The notes: generated from the letters alone by a model not told the origin. A DNA stretch of 64,000 nucleotides from Bifidobacterium tissieri (GCF_002259645.1 NZ_MWWV01000015.1:1-64000), one strand, 5' to 3'; positions 16,660 through 25,898 are shown, counted from the first letter of the stretch. Numbers and translations are program-made.

Positions 16660-17824
16660 GGCTCTCATTGGTGCCGTCGCCGGTCTGGCGATGCTGGTGC
16701 CGGTGAACGGAGCCGCATTCGCCGCCGACGGTGATGCCGCGGCGGAGCAGACCCAGAATCAGACGACGGAACAGTCGGGCGAGCAGTCGAACCAGTACTT
16801 CGACCTGTCCCAGCTGTTCGATTTTTCATCTGCCAACCAGAACGGTGACGCGGCCGTCACGTCCATCCCCGCCACCAGCGAGGAGCGCGCCCGTCTGCAG
16901 GCCGAGGTGGACAAGGACAAGGCGATCGACCTGTCCAAGTACCAGGACAATCTGCACAAGACGATCTTCCAGCAGCGTCTCGCCCACGCCGAGGAGGTGC
17001 TTGCCGATGCCAACTCCGGCACCGCTCGCGTGAACGTGGCCTACGATCTGCTGTACAAGGCCGCCGACCGTCTCGACCCGGTGAACGGCGAGCCCGGCAC
17101 CAAGCCCGATAAGCCGGGGAACCCGGACAAGCCCGGCGACAACAACGCCAAGTCCCACACCTACACGTTCGTGGTCTACGATCCGGCCACCGGCAAGAAG
17201 GTGCACGAGGAGTCCAAGGACTTCAAGGACGGCAAGAAGGTTTACGTGCCGTTCAACACCAAGCTGTCGGCTCCCGCCGGCTATGAGATCGTCGGCTGGG
17301 CCGACGAGTGCGGTCGCAGCTACGACGCCGACCTGACCGGCGTGTACTCCACGGCCGACACCACGCTCGTGGCGCTGCTGTCCCCCATTGACCACGGCAA
17401 TGGCAATGGCAATGGCAACGGCAACAACAACGGCAACGGCAACGGCAACGGCAACAACAACGGCAACGGAAGCCTGAACAATAACGGGAACAATAACGGC
17501 AATGGCAACACCATCATTGTGAACCGCGACAACCACGGCAACGTGGTCATCCCGACCTGGTGGACCAAGAACCCGCCCACCACCAACAACGGCACCCCGT
17601 CCAAGCTCGACAAGACCAGCACGCCGACCACCACCGGCAAGAAGGCGACCACCCCGTCGTCCTCCACGCCGAACGCATCCGATGGCAGCCAGCTGGCCTC
17701 CACCGGTGCCGCCATCGGCACCATCGTCGCCGTCATGGTCGTGCTCGCCGTCGTGGCCGCCATGATGTTCGCGCTGCGTCGCCGCAAGCTCTCCGACTCC
17801 CTGCGCGCCGGAGACGAGCACTGA
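16643..17824 (+). CDS. LAXTG-anchored, Asn/Gly-rich cell-surface protein
   Basis: 393 residues. AAGGAG at 16630-16635 selects the ATG at 16643. A signal peptide (MSKWSRALIGAVAGLAMLVP...AFAAD, cleavage near 28) is followed by an acidic Gln-rich stretch, a helical segment to about 145, a Listeria-Bacteroides-repeat-like domain (YTFVVYDPATGKK...GYEIVGW, about 170-225), a low-complexity tract of GN/NN residues (about 250-290), a Thr/Pro linker, LASTG at 351-355, a membrane helix and an Arg-rich tail. LAXTG is the form used by class E sortases. No sortase gene is in the window. As the only surface protein of the operon it may be the cargo or the modified target of the carrier pathway. Confidence 0.85.
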   Translation: MSKWSRALIGAVAGLAMLVPVNGAAFAADGDAAAEQTQNQTTEQSGEQSNQYFDLSQLFDFSSANQNGDAAVTSIPATSEERARLQAEVDKDKAIDLSKYQDNLHKTIFQQRLAHAEEVLADANSGTARVNVAYDLLYKAADRLDPVNGEPGTKPDKPGNPDKPGDNNAKSHTYTFVVYDPATGKKVHEESKDFKDGKKVYVPFNTKLSAPAGYEIVGWADECGRSYDADLTGVYSTADTTLVALLSPIDHGNGNGNGNGNNNGNGNGNGNNNGNGSLNNNGNNNGNGNTIIVNRDNHGNVVIPTWWTKNPPTTNNGTPSKLDKTSTPTTTGKKATTPSSSTPNASDGSQLASTGAAIGTIVAVMVVLAVVAAMMFALRRRKLSDSLRAGDEH

Positions 17825-17856
17825 TCCATCCCGAGGAAACCGAATCGAGGAAAGCG

Positions 17857-18681
17857 ATGAAGAAACCAATCGAAGGCCGCTTCGACGGCAAGGTGATGAT
17901 CCTCACCGGTGCCGCTCTGGGCATCGGTGAAGCCACCGCCCTGCGCGCAGCACAGGAGGGTGCCAAGCTCGTTCTGGTCGACAAGCTCGAAAAGGAGGGC
18001 GAGGACATCCTCCGCCGGGTCAGGGAACTCGGGGCAGAAGCTGTGTTCCTGCACGGCGACGTCTCCGAGGAAAGCACCTGCCGTGACATGGTGGAGCTGG
18101 CCGTCAGCACATTCGGCCGGCTCGACATCGCCATCAACAATGCCGGCATCATGGGCCAGCCCGGCCGCATCGTCGACGTCACCAAGGAGCAGTTGGACCA
18201 TACCATGGCCAACAACTTCTACTCGGTGTTCTTCAGCTGCAAGTACGAGATCATCGAATTCCTCAAGGAGAACCACGGCGGCGTGATCCTCAACGTCTCG
18301 TCGATCGCCGGCCTGACCGGTCTGCCCGGCAACCTGCCGTACAGCGCATCCAAGCATGCGGTGAACGGCCTGACCAAGAACGTGGCCATCGACTACGCCA
18401 GCAAGGGCATCCGCGTCAACTCGATCAACCCGGCGGGTACGACCACGCCGCTGACCAAGGCCGCCTACGAGTACGTCAAGCGCCACCGCGAGCAGGCGAT
18501 CGCCGCCGGCATGGACCCCAAGGAGGCCAACTCTATGGCGGGCCTGAAGCGGCGCTCGCTGATCGACCGCGAGGCCGAACCGGACGAGCAGGCATCCGTG
18601 ATGCTGTTCCTCGTCTCCGACGACGCCTCGTTCCTCACCGCGGAGACAATCGCCTCCGACGGCGGATGGACGTCGTTCTAA
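17857..18681 (+). CDS. Short-chain dehydrogenase/reductase
   Basis: 274 residues, classical SDR. Cofactor motif TGAALGIGEA (about 16-25), Asp after the second strand suggesting NAD(H), NNAG-like INNAGIMGQ, catalytic Ser in NVSSIAG and YSASK. The C-terminus has the SDGGWTSF ending common in the group. GAGG precedes the ATG by 7 bases, and it follows the surface protein by 32 bp, so it is the last gene of the operon before the hairpin at 18736. Its substrate is unknown; in context it might reduce or oxidise the acyl group handled by the carrier, but it could also be an independent alcohol/sugar dehydrogenase. Confidence 0.85.
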   Translation: MKKPIEGRFDGKVMILTGAALGIGEATALRAAQEGAKLVLVDKLEKEGEDILRRVRELGAEAVFLHGDVSEESTCRDMVELAVSTFGRLDIAINNAGIMGQPGRIVDVTKEQLDHTMANNFYSVFFSCKYEIIEFLKENHGGVILNVSSIAGLTGLPGNLPYSASKHAVNGLTKNVAIDYASKGIRVNSINPAGTTTPLTKAAYEYVKRHREQAIAAGMDPKEANSMAGLKRRSLIDREAEPDEQASVMLFLVSDDASFLTAETIASDGGWTSF

Positions 18682-18735
18682 CCAAGACCTGCCGGGACCG
18701 GTGACACATGTCTTCGGACCCGGCGTGCAAAAACC

Positions 18736-18803
18736 GGAAGACCACGATCGCGTATCGCTCCGAATCGGGGATGATACGCGGCCGTGGTCTTCTCCGTTCT
18801 TTT
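18736..18803. terminator. Strong hairpin closing the carrier-protein operon
   Basis: The arm GGAAGACCACG followed by CGCGTATC (18736-18756) pairs with GATACGCG followed by CGTGGTCTTC(TCC) (18773-18795), with a two-base internal mismatch, and is followed by GTTCTTTT. It separates the operon from the convergent acyl-CoA synthetase gene and may serve both strands. Confidence 0.8.
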
Positions 18804-18818
18804 CCGCGGTGCCGTCCG

Positions 18819-20639
18819 TTACTTCTTGCCTGCGTAGACCTCGTCGTCGATCACATCGGCGAACACGGTGTTCACCTTCGGACGCACCACCTTGAGCGAC
18901 GGGGTTAGGCATCCATTGTCCTGCGTGAACCGTTCGGGCAGCACCACGAACTTACGCACCGATTCGGCACGCGACACCTGCGAGTTCGCCTTGTCCACGA
19001 ACAGCTGGATCTCGTCGCGTACCGTCTTGTTCGCGGCGGCCTCCTCCAGCGGCATATCGGCCTGCAAACCGTGTGCGGGCAGCCATACGGCAAGTCCCTC
19101 CGGGTCAAGCGTGATCAGTGCGGCGATGAACGGGCGGCCGTCGCCGATCACCACGGCGTGCTCCACGATCGGGCAGTCGTTGATCGTCTCCTCCATCGGA
19201 ATGGGGGAGACGTTCTTGCCGCCGGCGGTGATGATGATGTCCTTCGCACGGCCGGTGATGGTCAGCGTGCCGTCGTCGTCCAGCGAACCTAGATCGCCGG
19301 TGCGCAGCCAGCCGTCCTCGGTGAACGCCTCGGCCGTCTTCTCCGGCAGATTGTGGTAGCCGCGGAACACGTTCGCACCCTTGACCTGCACCTCGCCGTC
19401 GTCGCTGATGCGCACCGACGAGCCGGGCGCGCAGCGTCCCACCGTGCCGATGCGGTTGTCGTCCACACGGGTGACGGTGAACGGCGCCGCGGTCTCCGTC
19501 ATGCCGTAGCCCTGGATCATCGGCAGGCCGATGCCGGCGAAGAAGTGCGCCAGATCCGGGTTCAGCGGCGCGCCGCCGCAGGCCACGTACTTGATGTTCG
19601 GTCCGAGCGCGCTGCGTACCGTGCGGTACACGGTCGACTCATACATCGCGTGCTCGGAGATCTGCCGCAACGTGTGGTGACGGCCCTCCTGCGCGGTGCG
19701 CGACCAGTCGCGGGCGGCCTCGGCGGCCTTGGCGAACATCCGGCCCCTCATACCCATGCCGGCCTTGCGGGAGGCCGCGTTGTACACCTTTTCGAACACG
19801 CGCGGCACACCCAGCAGATACGTGGGCTTGAAGCTACGCAGGTCGGGCAGCAGCGAGCGCGTATCCGGCAGATAGCCGACCACGCCGTCGTCGGAACCGA
19901 TCGAGCAGTACTGGATGTAGCGGGCGAAGCAGTGGGCGAGGGGCAGGAACAGCAGGAGTCGCGGATGCCCGTCGCAGATCATCTCCTTCATGCACACATA
20001 GCCGGCGCGCACGATGCTCAGGAAGTTGCGGTGCGTCAGTTCGGCACCCTTCGGCGCTCCCGTGGAACCGGACGTGTACACGATCGTGGCGAGATCGTCG
20101 GCTCCAACCGAGGCGATGCGCTCGTCGAGCTCGTCGTCGCCCACGGTGACGCCCAGTCCTTCGAGCGCGCCCATCGCGTTCGCGTCGAGCATGAGGATGC
20201 GGTCCAGCTTTGGACAGTCGTTCACCACCGACTGCAGGCGGTCGAACCGCTCCTGATCGTCGGCGATGGCGATCCGCACGTCGGAGTCGTTGAGAATGCG
20301 CTTGGCCTGCGCGGCGGAGTCGGTGTCGTAGATCGGCACGTTCACCGCGCCGATGGCGGCCAGCGCGAAGTCGAGCACGCCCCACTCGTAGCGGGTGCTG
20401 GAGAACAGGGTCACCGCGTCGCCCTTGCGGATGCCGAACGCCATGAATCCCTTGGCGCACGCGCGAACCAGGCGGTGGAATTCGCCGGTGGTGACGTCGG
20501 ACCAGGCGCCGGGGCCGGTCTTGCGGCTGGCGATCACCGTGTCCTCGCCAGTACGGTCGATGCGTTCGGTGAGCAGCGAGTAGAGGGTTTCGTCGTCGCG
20601 AACCTCGATGGTTCCGGGTTCCGTGTATTCCTTCATCAT
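18819..20639 (-). CDS. Long-chain acyl-CoA synthetase (FadD15-like)
   Basis: 606 residues. AMP-forming fatty acid-CoA ligase with YTSGSTGAPKGAELTH (about 190-205), GYGMTETAAPFT (about 375), GWLRTGDLG (about 440), TGRAKDIIITAGGKN (about 460) and a C-terminal lysine in LTPSLKVVRPKV. This matches the actinobacterial FadD15/long-chain group. Start MMKEYTEPGTIEV; GAGG lies a few bases upstream on the minus strand. It is convergent with the carrier-protein operon and so not co-transcribed with it, yet two AMP-forming ligases within 13 kb suggests shared fatty-acyl chemistry. Role could equally be membrane fatty-acid recycling. Confidence 0.92.
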   Translation of the reverse strand: MMKEYTEPGTIEVRDDETLYSLLTERIDRTGEDTVIASRKTGPGAWSDVTTGEFHRLVRACAKGFMAFGIRKGDAVTLFSSTRYEWGVLDFALAAIGAVNVPIYDTDSAAQAKRILNDSDVRIAIADDQERFDRLQSVVNDCPKLDRILMLDANAMGALEGLGVTVGDDELDERIASVGADDLATIVYTSGSTGAPKGAELTHRNFLSIVRAGYVCMKEMICDGHPRLLLFLPLAHCFARYIQYCSIGSDDGVVGYLPDTRSLLPDLRSFKPTYLLGVPRVFEKVYNAASRKAGMGMRGRMFAKAAEAARDWSRTAQEGRHHTLRQISEHAMYESTVYRTVRSALGPNIKYVACGGAPLNPDLAHFFAGIGLPMIQGYGMTETAAPFTVTRVDDNRIGTVGRCAPGSSVRISDDGEVQVKGANVFRGYHNLPEKTAEAFTEDGWLRTGDLGSLDDDGTLTITGRAKDIIITAGGKNVSPIPMEETINDCPIVEHAVVIGDGRPFIAALITLDPEGLAVWLPAHGLQADMPLEEAAANKTVRDEIQLFVDKANSQVSRAESVRKFVVLPERFTQDNGCLTPSLKVVRPKVNTVFADVIDDEVYAGKK

Positions 20640-20885
20640 GCCTCGAATTCATGTCGTCGATCAGACGATCGGCGTACGGGTATGCCTATGTCCTCTTTTA
20701 TGTTACGGTGCCGTAGTCGGGTGCGCATTGTCGGGGGATATGAACTTGCCGCCGCGACGTTGTGGAATGGTACAAACGGCCGTGGGCCGCGTCCGTACAA
20801 TGAAAACGGTATGCACGGGAACGGTAGGCATGATCACGACAGACATGGTCACGGTGCGTATGATCGCGACACGGAAGGGGATGCG

Positions 20886-21836
20886 ATGGCGGATCTGTCA
20901 CGGAAGGCGCTGGTGATCGGTGTCTCATCCAGGGCGTTGTTCGACCTTGAGGAGGCCAACGACGTCTATCGCAACGACGGCGTGGCACAGTACGAGGATT
21001 ATCAGAAAAGCCGTGTCGACGAGACGCTCGCCCCGGGCACTGCGTTCCCGTTCGTCTCGCGTCTGCTCCGGTTCAACCGGCTGTTCGACGATCCCGACGA
21101 GGGCGTTGAGGTGGTGGTGCTGTCACGCAACAGTCCGCGTACCGGACTGCGCATTATGAATAGCATCCGCGCCCATGATCTCGACATCACGAGGGCGGTG
21201 TTCCGCAGCGGGATGTCCACGTTTCCGCTGATGCGCGAGTTCAATATGTCGCTGTTTCTGTCCGCGAACGCCGACGAGGTCAAAAGCGCCGTGGACAAGG
21301 GGCTGCCCGCCGGTCTGGTATTGCCGTTCCGTCGTCGATCGCACCAGCTTGATGATGACAATGAGCTGCGGGTGGCGTTCGACTTCGACGGTGTGCTGGC
21401 CGGCGACTCGTCCGAGCGGGTGTTCCAGCAGGCCCGTCGGAACGATCCCGAACACGCGACGGAAGTGTACGGCGACCATGAGCTGATGAACGCGGACCGG
21501 CCGTTGGAGAACGGGCCGCTCGAACGACTGCTCAAGGGACTGAACGCGTTGCAGCGGGCGGCACGTGAAAGCACGTTGCCGGACAAGCCGTCGCTGCGCG
21601 TGTATCTGATGACCGCCCGCAGTGCGCCGGCCCACGAGCGTGCCATCCGTACGCTGGAGGAGAAGGGGCTGACCGTGGACGAGGCGTTCTTCCTCGGCGG
21701 GCTCAGCAAGACGCCGTTCCTCAACGAGGTGCAGCCCCACATCTTCTTCGATGACGACATGATGAATCTGGAGAACCCCGATCTCAACATCCCCGCCGTG
21801 CACATCCCATTTGGCATCCGCAACGACGGCGAGTGA
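20886..21836 (+). CDS. 5'-nucleotidase, cytosolic cN-I-like family
   Basis: 316 residues. Starts MADLSRKALVIGVSSRALFD; GGAAGGGG at 20873-20880 is 5 bases from ATG 20886, which decides the start although the frame stays open far upstream antisense to the acyl-CoA synthetase gene. The HAD-type nucleophile motif AFDFDGVLAGDSSE is near residue 160 and FFDDDMMNLE near 285. The family dephosphorylates nucleoside monophosphates. It stands alone, divergent from the synthetase gene and convergent with the amidotransferase gene 15 bp away. Confidence 0.85.
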   Translation: MADLSRKALVIGVSSRALFDLEEANDVYRNDGVAQYEDYQKSRVDETLAPGTAFPFVSRLLRFNRLFDDPDEGVEVVVLSRNSPRTGLRIMNSIRAHDLDITRAVFRSGMSTFPLMREFNMSLFLSANADEVKSAVDKGLPAGLVLPFRRRSHQLDDDNELRVAFDFDGVLAGDSSERVFQQARRNDPEHATEVYGDHELMNADRPLENGPLERLLKGLNALQRAARESTLPDKPSLRVYLMTARSAPAHERAIRTLEEKGLTVDEAFFLGGLSKTPFLNEVQPHIFFDDDMMNLENPDLNIPAVHIPFGIRNDGE

Positions 21837-21851
21837 GCGCCTTCCCCGCGC

Positions 21852-22580
21852 CTATCCGCGATCGCGGTTTCGCCGATACGTGCGGCAGGCATCCACGAAC
21901 GCCGTCGCCAGACGATGGCTTGGTTCGTCGTCCGGCGTCTGCTCGGGATGCCACTGCACGGCCATGAAGAACTCACGATCCGGCCGATACGCGGACTCGA
22001 TAACACCGTCGGGCGCGCTCGCCTGCACGACCACGCCCTCGCCCGGTTCATGCACGGCCTGATGATGCACGCTGTTGACCATGATGCCGTCGCATCCGAG
22101 AATGCCGTGCAGGGGAGTGTCCGGCAGCACGGTCACCGTATGGCTCGGCTGATCGAATGGCTGCTTCTGCCAGTGATCCAGAGCACCCGGAATATCGTCG
22201 GCGATCTGCTGGTAGAGGTTGCCGCCCGCCAGCACGCACATCATCTGCAGGCCGCGGCACACGCCAAGATAGGGCATATGCCGTTCGTAGGCGGCCCTCA
22301 GCAACGTCGCCTCCGCATGATCGCGCAACGGAACCGGTTCGTCCATCCCCGGCAGATGACGGCCGCCATACAGATCCGGATTGATGTCGTTGCCGCCGGG
22401 AATCAGCAGGCCGTCAGCGCGGTCGAGCATGTCGGCAAGATAGCGATCGTCATCGGACGGGTCCACGGTCAGCACGTTGGCCCCGGCGAACTCCACCAGC
22501 CGCAGATATCCGGGATCAATGTCGAACGCTCCCGGAACCGTCTCCGAATACTGCATCATCAACGCCACGATGGGCTTCAT
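21852..22580 (-). CDS. Class I glutamine amidotransferase-like gamma-glutamyl-GABA hydrolase
   Basis: 242 residues, peptidase C26/PuuD family. The start MKPIVALMMQYSE is set by GGAAAGG 8 bases upstream. The nucleophile elbow is PYLGVCRGLQMMCVLAGG (Cys near 110), and the distal catalytic His/Glu are in AVQWHPEQTPDDE (near 215). GLLIPGGNDINPDLYG is the typical oxyanion-side loop. The family cleaves gamma-glutamyl amides such as gamma-Glu-GABA in putrescine breakdown; no other putrescine genes are nearby, so the physiological substrate is open. Confidence 0.88.
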   Translation of the reverse strand: MKPIVALMMQYSETVPGAFDIDPGYLRLVEFAGANVLTVDPSDDDRYLADMLDRADGLLIPGGNDINPDLYGGRHLPGMDEPVPLRDHAEATLLRAAYERHMPYLGVCRGLQMMCVLAGGNLYQQIADDIPGALDHWQKQPFDQPSHTVTVLPDTPLHGILGCDGIMVNSVHHQAVHEPGEGVVVQASAPDGVIESAYRPDREFFMAVQWHPEQTPDDEPSHRLATAFVDACRTYRRNRDRG

Positions 22581-22685
22581 CGACGTCGCCTTTCCTTGGA
22601 CCGCGCATGGCGGGGATACACTGAATGTCAATTGCGATTATATGAGTGATGCGATTATATGAGTGCATGAGTGGAGGTTCCATCA

Positions 22686-24011
22686 ATGGCTGACAATTCC
22701 ACTGCGGAATGCGGCAATCCCACTGTCGGGCATAACGATCACCATGATGACGTGGCGACGTTCCCCGGAGCCGACGCGCTGCTGCATGAACTCGCACGAT
22801 CCGAATTCCCGGTTTCCGACGATGTGATCGAACGCCTGCGCGGCATCTACGATCATCTTGCCGATGTCTCGCCCGATGATCCCGAATTCGAACGGTATCT
22901 GCGCGAGGACGTGATCGAACATGGGACGTTCACGCGTGCCGAGGCCATTGATATCAGTGATTCCGTACTGGACGTCAGTGCCCGGCACAAGAACGATCCC
23001 GCGCTGCTGGTCCCGTTCTTCATCGCATTCGAGTGGTTCCACCGGTGTGAGTTCGACTCCGATCAGCGGTTGCTCTACTGGCGGCGGTTCGTGCCGTTGC
23101 TGCGTCCGTGTCTTGGCGGGTTCTCGCTCTACCAGTACGCGCTGTCCATGTTCTGCCTGTATGGCGGTGACGAGCAGGGGGCCGAGGCGGCTGCCCGCCG
23201 CGCCCTCGACACGGCCCCGGACCATATCGGTTTTCTCAACACCTATACCGAGCAGATTCTGGACCGCGTGGAGCATGAGCTTATCTCCTCGGGCCGGCAG
23301 ATGCCCGACGAGGATGATCGTCAGTCGCTTGAGCGTCTTCTGGACGACTTCGAGAAGCGTCCGAGGGACGGATGGCATCCGATCTTCCATGTGAGCTACG
23401 GACGAATTCTCGCATGCCTCGGCCGGTATGGTGAGGCGCAGAGCGAGTTCTCCCAGGCCGTGGATCTGGAGAACGCGCGATACAACGCGTGGAGTGAGTC
23501 CAGTGATGCCGCGCAGACGACCACGATCAAGGGCAGCACGTACGTGACCGAGATGAATGAGATCTTCGACGCGCGCAACACGTGCAATATGCTGTCGAAC
23601 ATGCGCTCGCTGTCGGCGGTCATCGATGATGCGCAGGATGCGCAGCGGGCCCGTGCCCGCGAACTTGACGACAAGATGGATGAGCTCGGCCGGCGTTTCG
23701 ACAACGAACGCATCGACATGCTGGAGTTCATCGGCTTCTTCGCCGGCATCATCTCGTTCGTCATCGCCTCGATCCAGCTCGGCGATGGCCTGTCGTTCCC
23801 CACTCGCGCCCTGATGGTGCTGATCGTCATGGGATCGTTGCTGGTGGCGTTCGGCGCGTTTTCCATGCTGTTGGAAAGCGGCCGTGACGTCGATCCGAAG
23901 AACCCGAAACAGGGGCGTATGTTCGGTGTGCGTACTGGGCTGATCGCAGTGATCGTCATCGGTCTGGTGGTCATCGTGACCGCCATGCTGATGTATCTCG
24001 TCATCCGCTGA
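22686..24011 (+). CDS. TPR-like helical protein with C-terminal membrane segments, unknown function
   Basis: 441 residues. GGAGG at 22673-22677, 8 bases from the ATG. Residues 1-300 are helical with a tetratricopeptide-like rhythm (SLYQYALSMFCLYGGDEQGAEAAARRAL; PIFHVSYGRILACLGRYGEAQSEFSQAV). A charged helix (ARELDDKMDELGRRFDNERID) leads into three hydrophobic segments (about 350-372, 378-400, 415-440). I recognise no named family. The layout, a cytoplasmic scaffold on a membrane anchor, suggests an assembly or sensing role. It is monocistronic between a divergent amidotransferase gene and a terminator. Confidence 0.75.
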   Translation: MADNSTAECGNPTVGHNDHHDDVATFPGADALLHELARSEFPVSDDVIERLRGIYDHLADVSPDDPEFERYLREDVIEHGTFTRAEAIDISDSVLDVSARHKNDPALLVPFFIAFEWFHRCEFDSDQRLLYWRRFVPLLRPCLGGFSLYQYALSMFCLYGGDEQGAEAAARRALDTAPDHIGFLNTYTEQILDRVEHELISSGRQMPDEDDRQSLERLLDDFEKRPRDGWHPIFHVSYGRILACLGRYGEAQSEFSQAVDLENARYNAWSESSDAAQTTTIKGSTYVTEMNEIFDARNTCNMLSNMRSLSAVIDDAQDAQRARARELDDKMDELGRRFDNERIDMLEFIGFFAGIISFVIASIQLGDGLSFPTRALMVLIVMGSLLVAFGAFSMLLESGRDVDPKNPKQGRMFGVRTGLIAVIVIGLVVIVTAMLMYLVIR

Positions 24012-24017
24012 CGGATA

Positions 24018-24057
24018 CAAACGGGCCGGACGGTGTATGACCAGTCCGGCCCGTTTG
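24018..24057. terminator. Bidirectional terminator
   Basis: CAAACGGGCCGGAC (24018-24031) and GTCCGGCCCGTTTG (24044-24057) are exact complements over 14 bp with a 12-base loop, between two convergent genes. The AAAC/GTTT ends give a short U-rich edge on both strands. Confidence 0.8.
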
Positions 24058-24088
24058 CATATCTTCCCCTATCCCTTGTTCGGGAACG

Positions 24089-24487
24089 TCACACGATCTG
24101 GCAGAATTCGATGGTTTCGTTGTTGGGGCCGTAGATGTTGAAGAAGCGGATGCCGTTGTTCCAGAACGAGGAGATGGACTGGATCTCGGTGTCCTTGAAC
24201 CGCAGTCCGAGCTCCTTGGCGTTGGCGAACGCGGCCTCGATGTCCGGGGTGTCGAACGCCCAGTGGTTGATCGCACCGGTTTCCATCGGCGCGGGATCGC
24301 CTTCCCAGGTTTCGATGGTCAGGTGGCCGTAGCGCAGGAACGCGCAACGGTTTTCGCCGTTGTGGAACAGGCCGGCGAGCTCGAATCCGAGCACCTTGGT
24401 GTAGAACTCGATAGTCTCGTCAAGATCCTTGGCGGGCATGCCGGAATGCTGGAAATCAGTGGTGAATGCGGTCATTGTCTTGGCCAT
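24089..24487 (-). CDS. VOC-superfamily (glyoxalase/dioxygenase fold) protein
   Basis: 132 residues, a single vicinal-oxygen-chelate domain made of two beta-alpha-beta-beta-beta modules (FQHSGMPAKDLDETIEFYTKVLGFE and INHWAFDTPDIEAAFANAKELG). His14, Glu in LTIETW, His in INHWAF and Glu in ETIEFCQ are placed to bind a metal. AGGAG precedes the ATG. It is 70 bp downstream of the MFS permease gene and on the same strand as the alcohol dehydrogenase, so probably part of that operon. Reaction not assignable; lyase or isomerase on a sugar-derived intermediate is plausible. Confidence 0.8.
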   Translation of the reverse strand: MAKTMTAFTTDFQHSGMPAKDLDETIEFYTKVLGFELAGLFHNGENRCAFLRYGHLTIETWEGDPAPMETGAINHWAFDTPDIEAAFANAKELGLRFKDTEIQSISSFWNNGIRFFNIYGPNNETIEFCQIV

Positions 24488-24557
24488 GATGATGTCTCCT
24501 TGATGTCGATGTCATGTTGATTGATGGGGCGACTGGTGTGCGTGGAGGCTGATTCGA

Positions 24558-25898
24558 TCACGCCTTGGCGGTGGCGACGAGTTCGATCTGCTCCTGCTCC
24601 TCCATGAGCGCGTCGCCGAGCGTCTTGGCGCCGGGGATGCGATGGCCCTTCTCGTCGAAGCCGGGCTGCTTCGGGTGCAGGGTGAGCGTGAGGAGGAACG
24701 CCAGCACGTACAGTCCGGCGTACGTCCAGCAGATGCCTTCGATGCCGATGGTCGGCAGCAGGAGGGTGGCGATGCCGGGACCGACGAAGGTGGTGAGTCC
24801 GGCGGCCAGGTTGTATGCGGACAGTGCCGCGCCCTGCTTGCCGGGGGCCTCAAGCGTCATTACCGTGGGCAGGCAGGAGAAGGCGCAGGTGCCGATGCCC
24901 ACCACGATCGAGGCGACGATCATCATCAGGGTGTTCGGGCCGAACCAGCGCGGCATGTAGTAGAAGAGCACGGATCCGACGGCGAGCACGCCGCAACCGA
25001 ACCAGCGCATCGGCCAGATCCAGCCGAAACGGTCCATGAACCAGCCCCAGAACGTGTTGAAGATCAGGGTGACGACGAACACGAATCCCCAGATGCGCAT
25101 CCATTCCTCGGTTTTGAAGATGTTGATGCCACCGTATTTCGTGGTGCACAGGTACAGCGGCATGATCACCGGGAATCCGTACAGCAGCAGGTTGTTGATG
25201 ATGCGGATGACGGCGCAGATGGCGATCTTGCGGTTGGTGAACAGGATGGTGGCGCCTTCGGCCAGTTCCTTGAGCTGTTCGGCGCGGCTCAGGCCCTCGC
25301 CCTTGACCACCTTGTTCTTCGGGACGCAGAAGAAGCACATGATCGTGCCGACGATCGAGAACGGCAGTGCGAACCAGAAGGTCTTGTATTCGCCGAAGTG
25401 CGGCATGATGAAGCTCGGCAGGTAGGCGCCGAACACGCCGATGCCCAGCGAGAAGCAGGTCCAGAAGAAGCCGGTGGCGCTGGCGAGCCTTGCGGGGGCG
25501 ATGTACTGGGCCATGAGCACCACGAAGCTGTAGATGAACAGCGGATAGCCGATGCCGCGGATCGCGTAGACGCCGAGGATGAGCGGGTAGATGCCGCTGG
25601 GCAGTGCCACGGCGAGGAAGACCAGATGCACGCCGATCCACCAGCAGGCGCCGAACATCATGACCCGACGTGCGCCGAACATCTCGGCGAGCACGCCGGC
25701 CGTCCATCCGCCGAGTGCCGCGAACAGACCGTACACGGTGACCAGTCCGGACGCTTGCGCCGCCGTGAATCCCTGATCGACCATGTACTTCGACAGGAAC
25801 GTCAGCTCAAAGCCGTCGCCCGTCATGAAGATGGCCACCGCCAGGAACCCCAGCAACAACGCTCGGGGGATTCCAAACTTTTCAATCGCCTTAATCAT
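24558..25898 (-). CDS. MFS permease of the polyol permease (RbtT/CsbX-like) group
   Basis: 446 residues with twelve hydrophobic segments. The first helix region GFLAVAIFMTGDGFELTFLSKYMV closely resembles the start of ribitol/arabitol permeases and CsbX, and the length fits. Neighbours on the same strand are a zinc-dependent dehydrogenase upstream and a VOC protein downstream, which fits uptake and oxidation of a polyol or similar sugar derivative. The specific substrate is not readable. Start MIKAIEKFGIPRA; the reverse strand shows AGGTGG about 10 bases before it. Confidence 0.82.
   Translation of the reverse strand: MIKAIEKFGIPRALLLGFLAVAIFMTGDGFELTFLSKYMVDQGFTAAQASGLVTVYGLFAALGGWTAGVLAEMFGARRVMMFGACWWIGVHLVFLAVALPSGIYPLILGVYAIRGIGYPLFIYSFVVLMAQYIAPARLASATGFFWTCFSLGIGVFGAYLPSFIMPHFGEYKTFWFALPFSIVGTIMCFFCVPKNKVVKGEGLSRAEQLKELAEGATILFTNRKIAICAVIRIINNLLLYGFPVIMPLYLCTTKYGGINIFKTEEWMRIWGFVFVVTLIFNTFWGWFMDRFGWIWPMRWFGCGVLAVGSVLFYYMPRWFGPNTLMMIVASIVVGIGTCAFSCLPTVMTLEAPGKQGAALSAYNLAAGLTTFVGPGIATLLLPTIGIEGICWTYAGLYVLAFLLTLTLHPKQPGFDEKGHRIPGAKTLGDALMEEQEQIELVATAKA

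Noticed and set aside
19353-20885. Long plus-strand frame upstream of the 5'-nucleotidase start
   Set aside because: It is antisense to the acyl-CoA synthetase gene; only the part from 20886 has a ribosome site and protein-like content.
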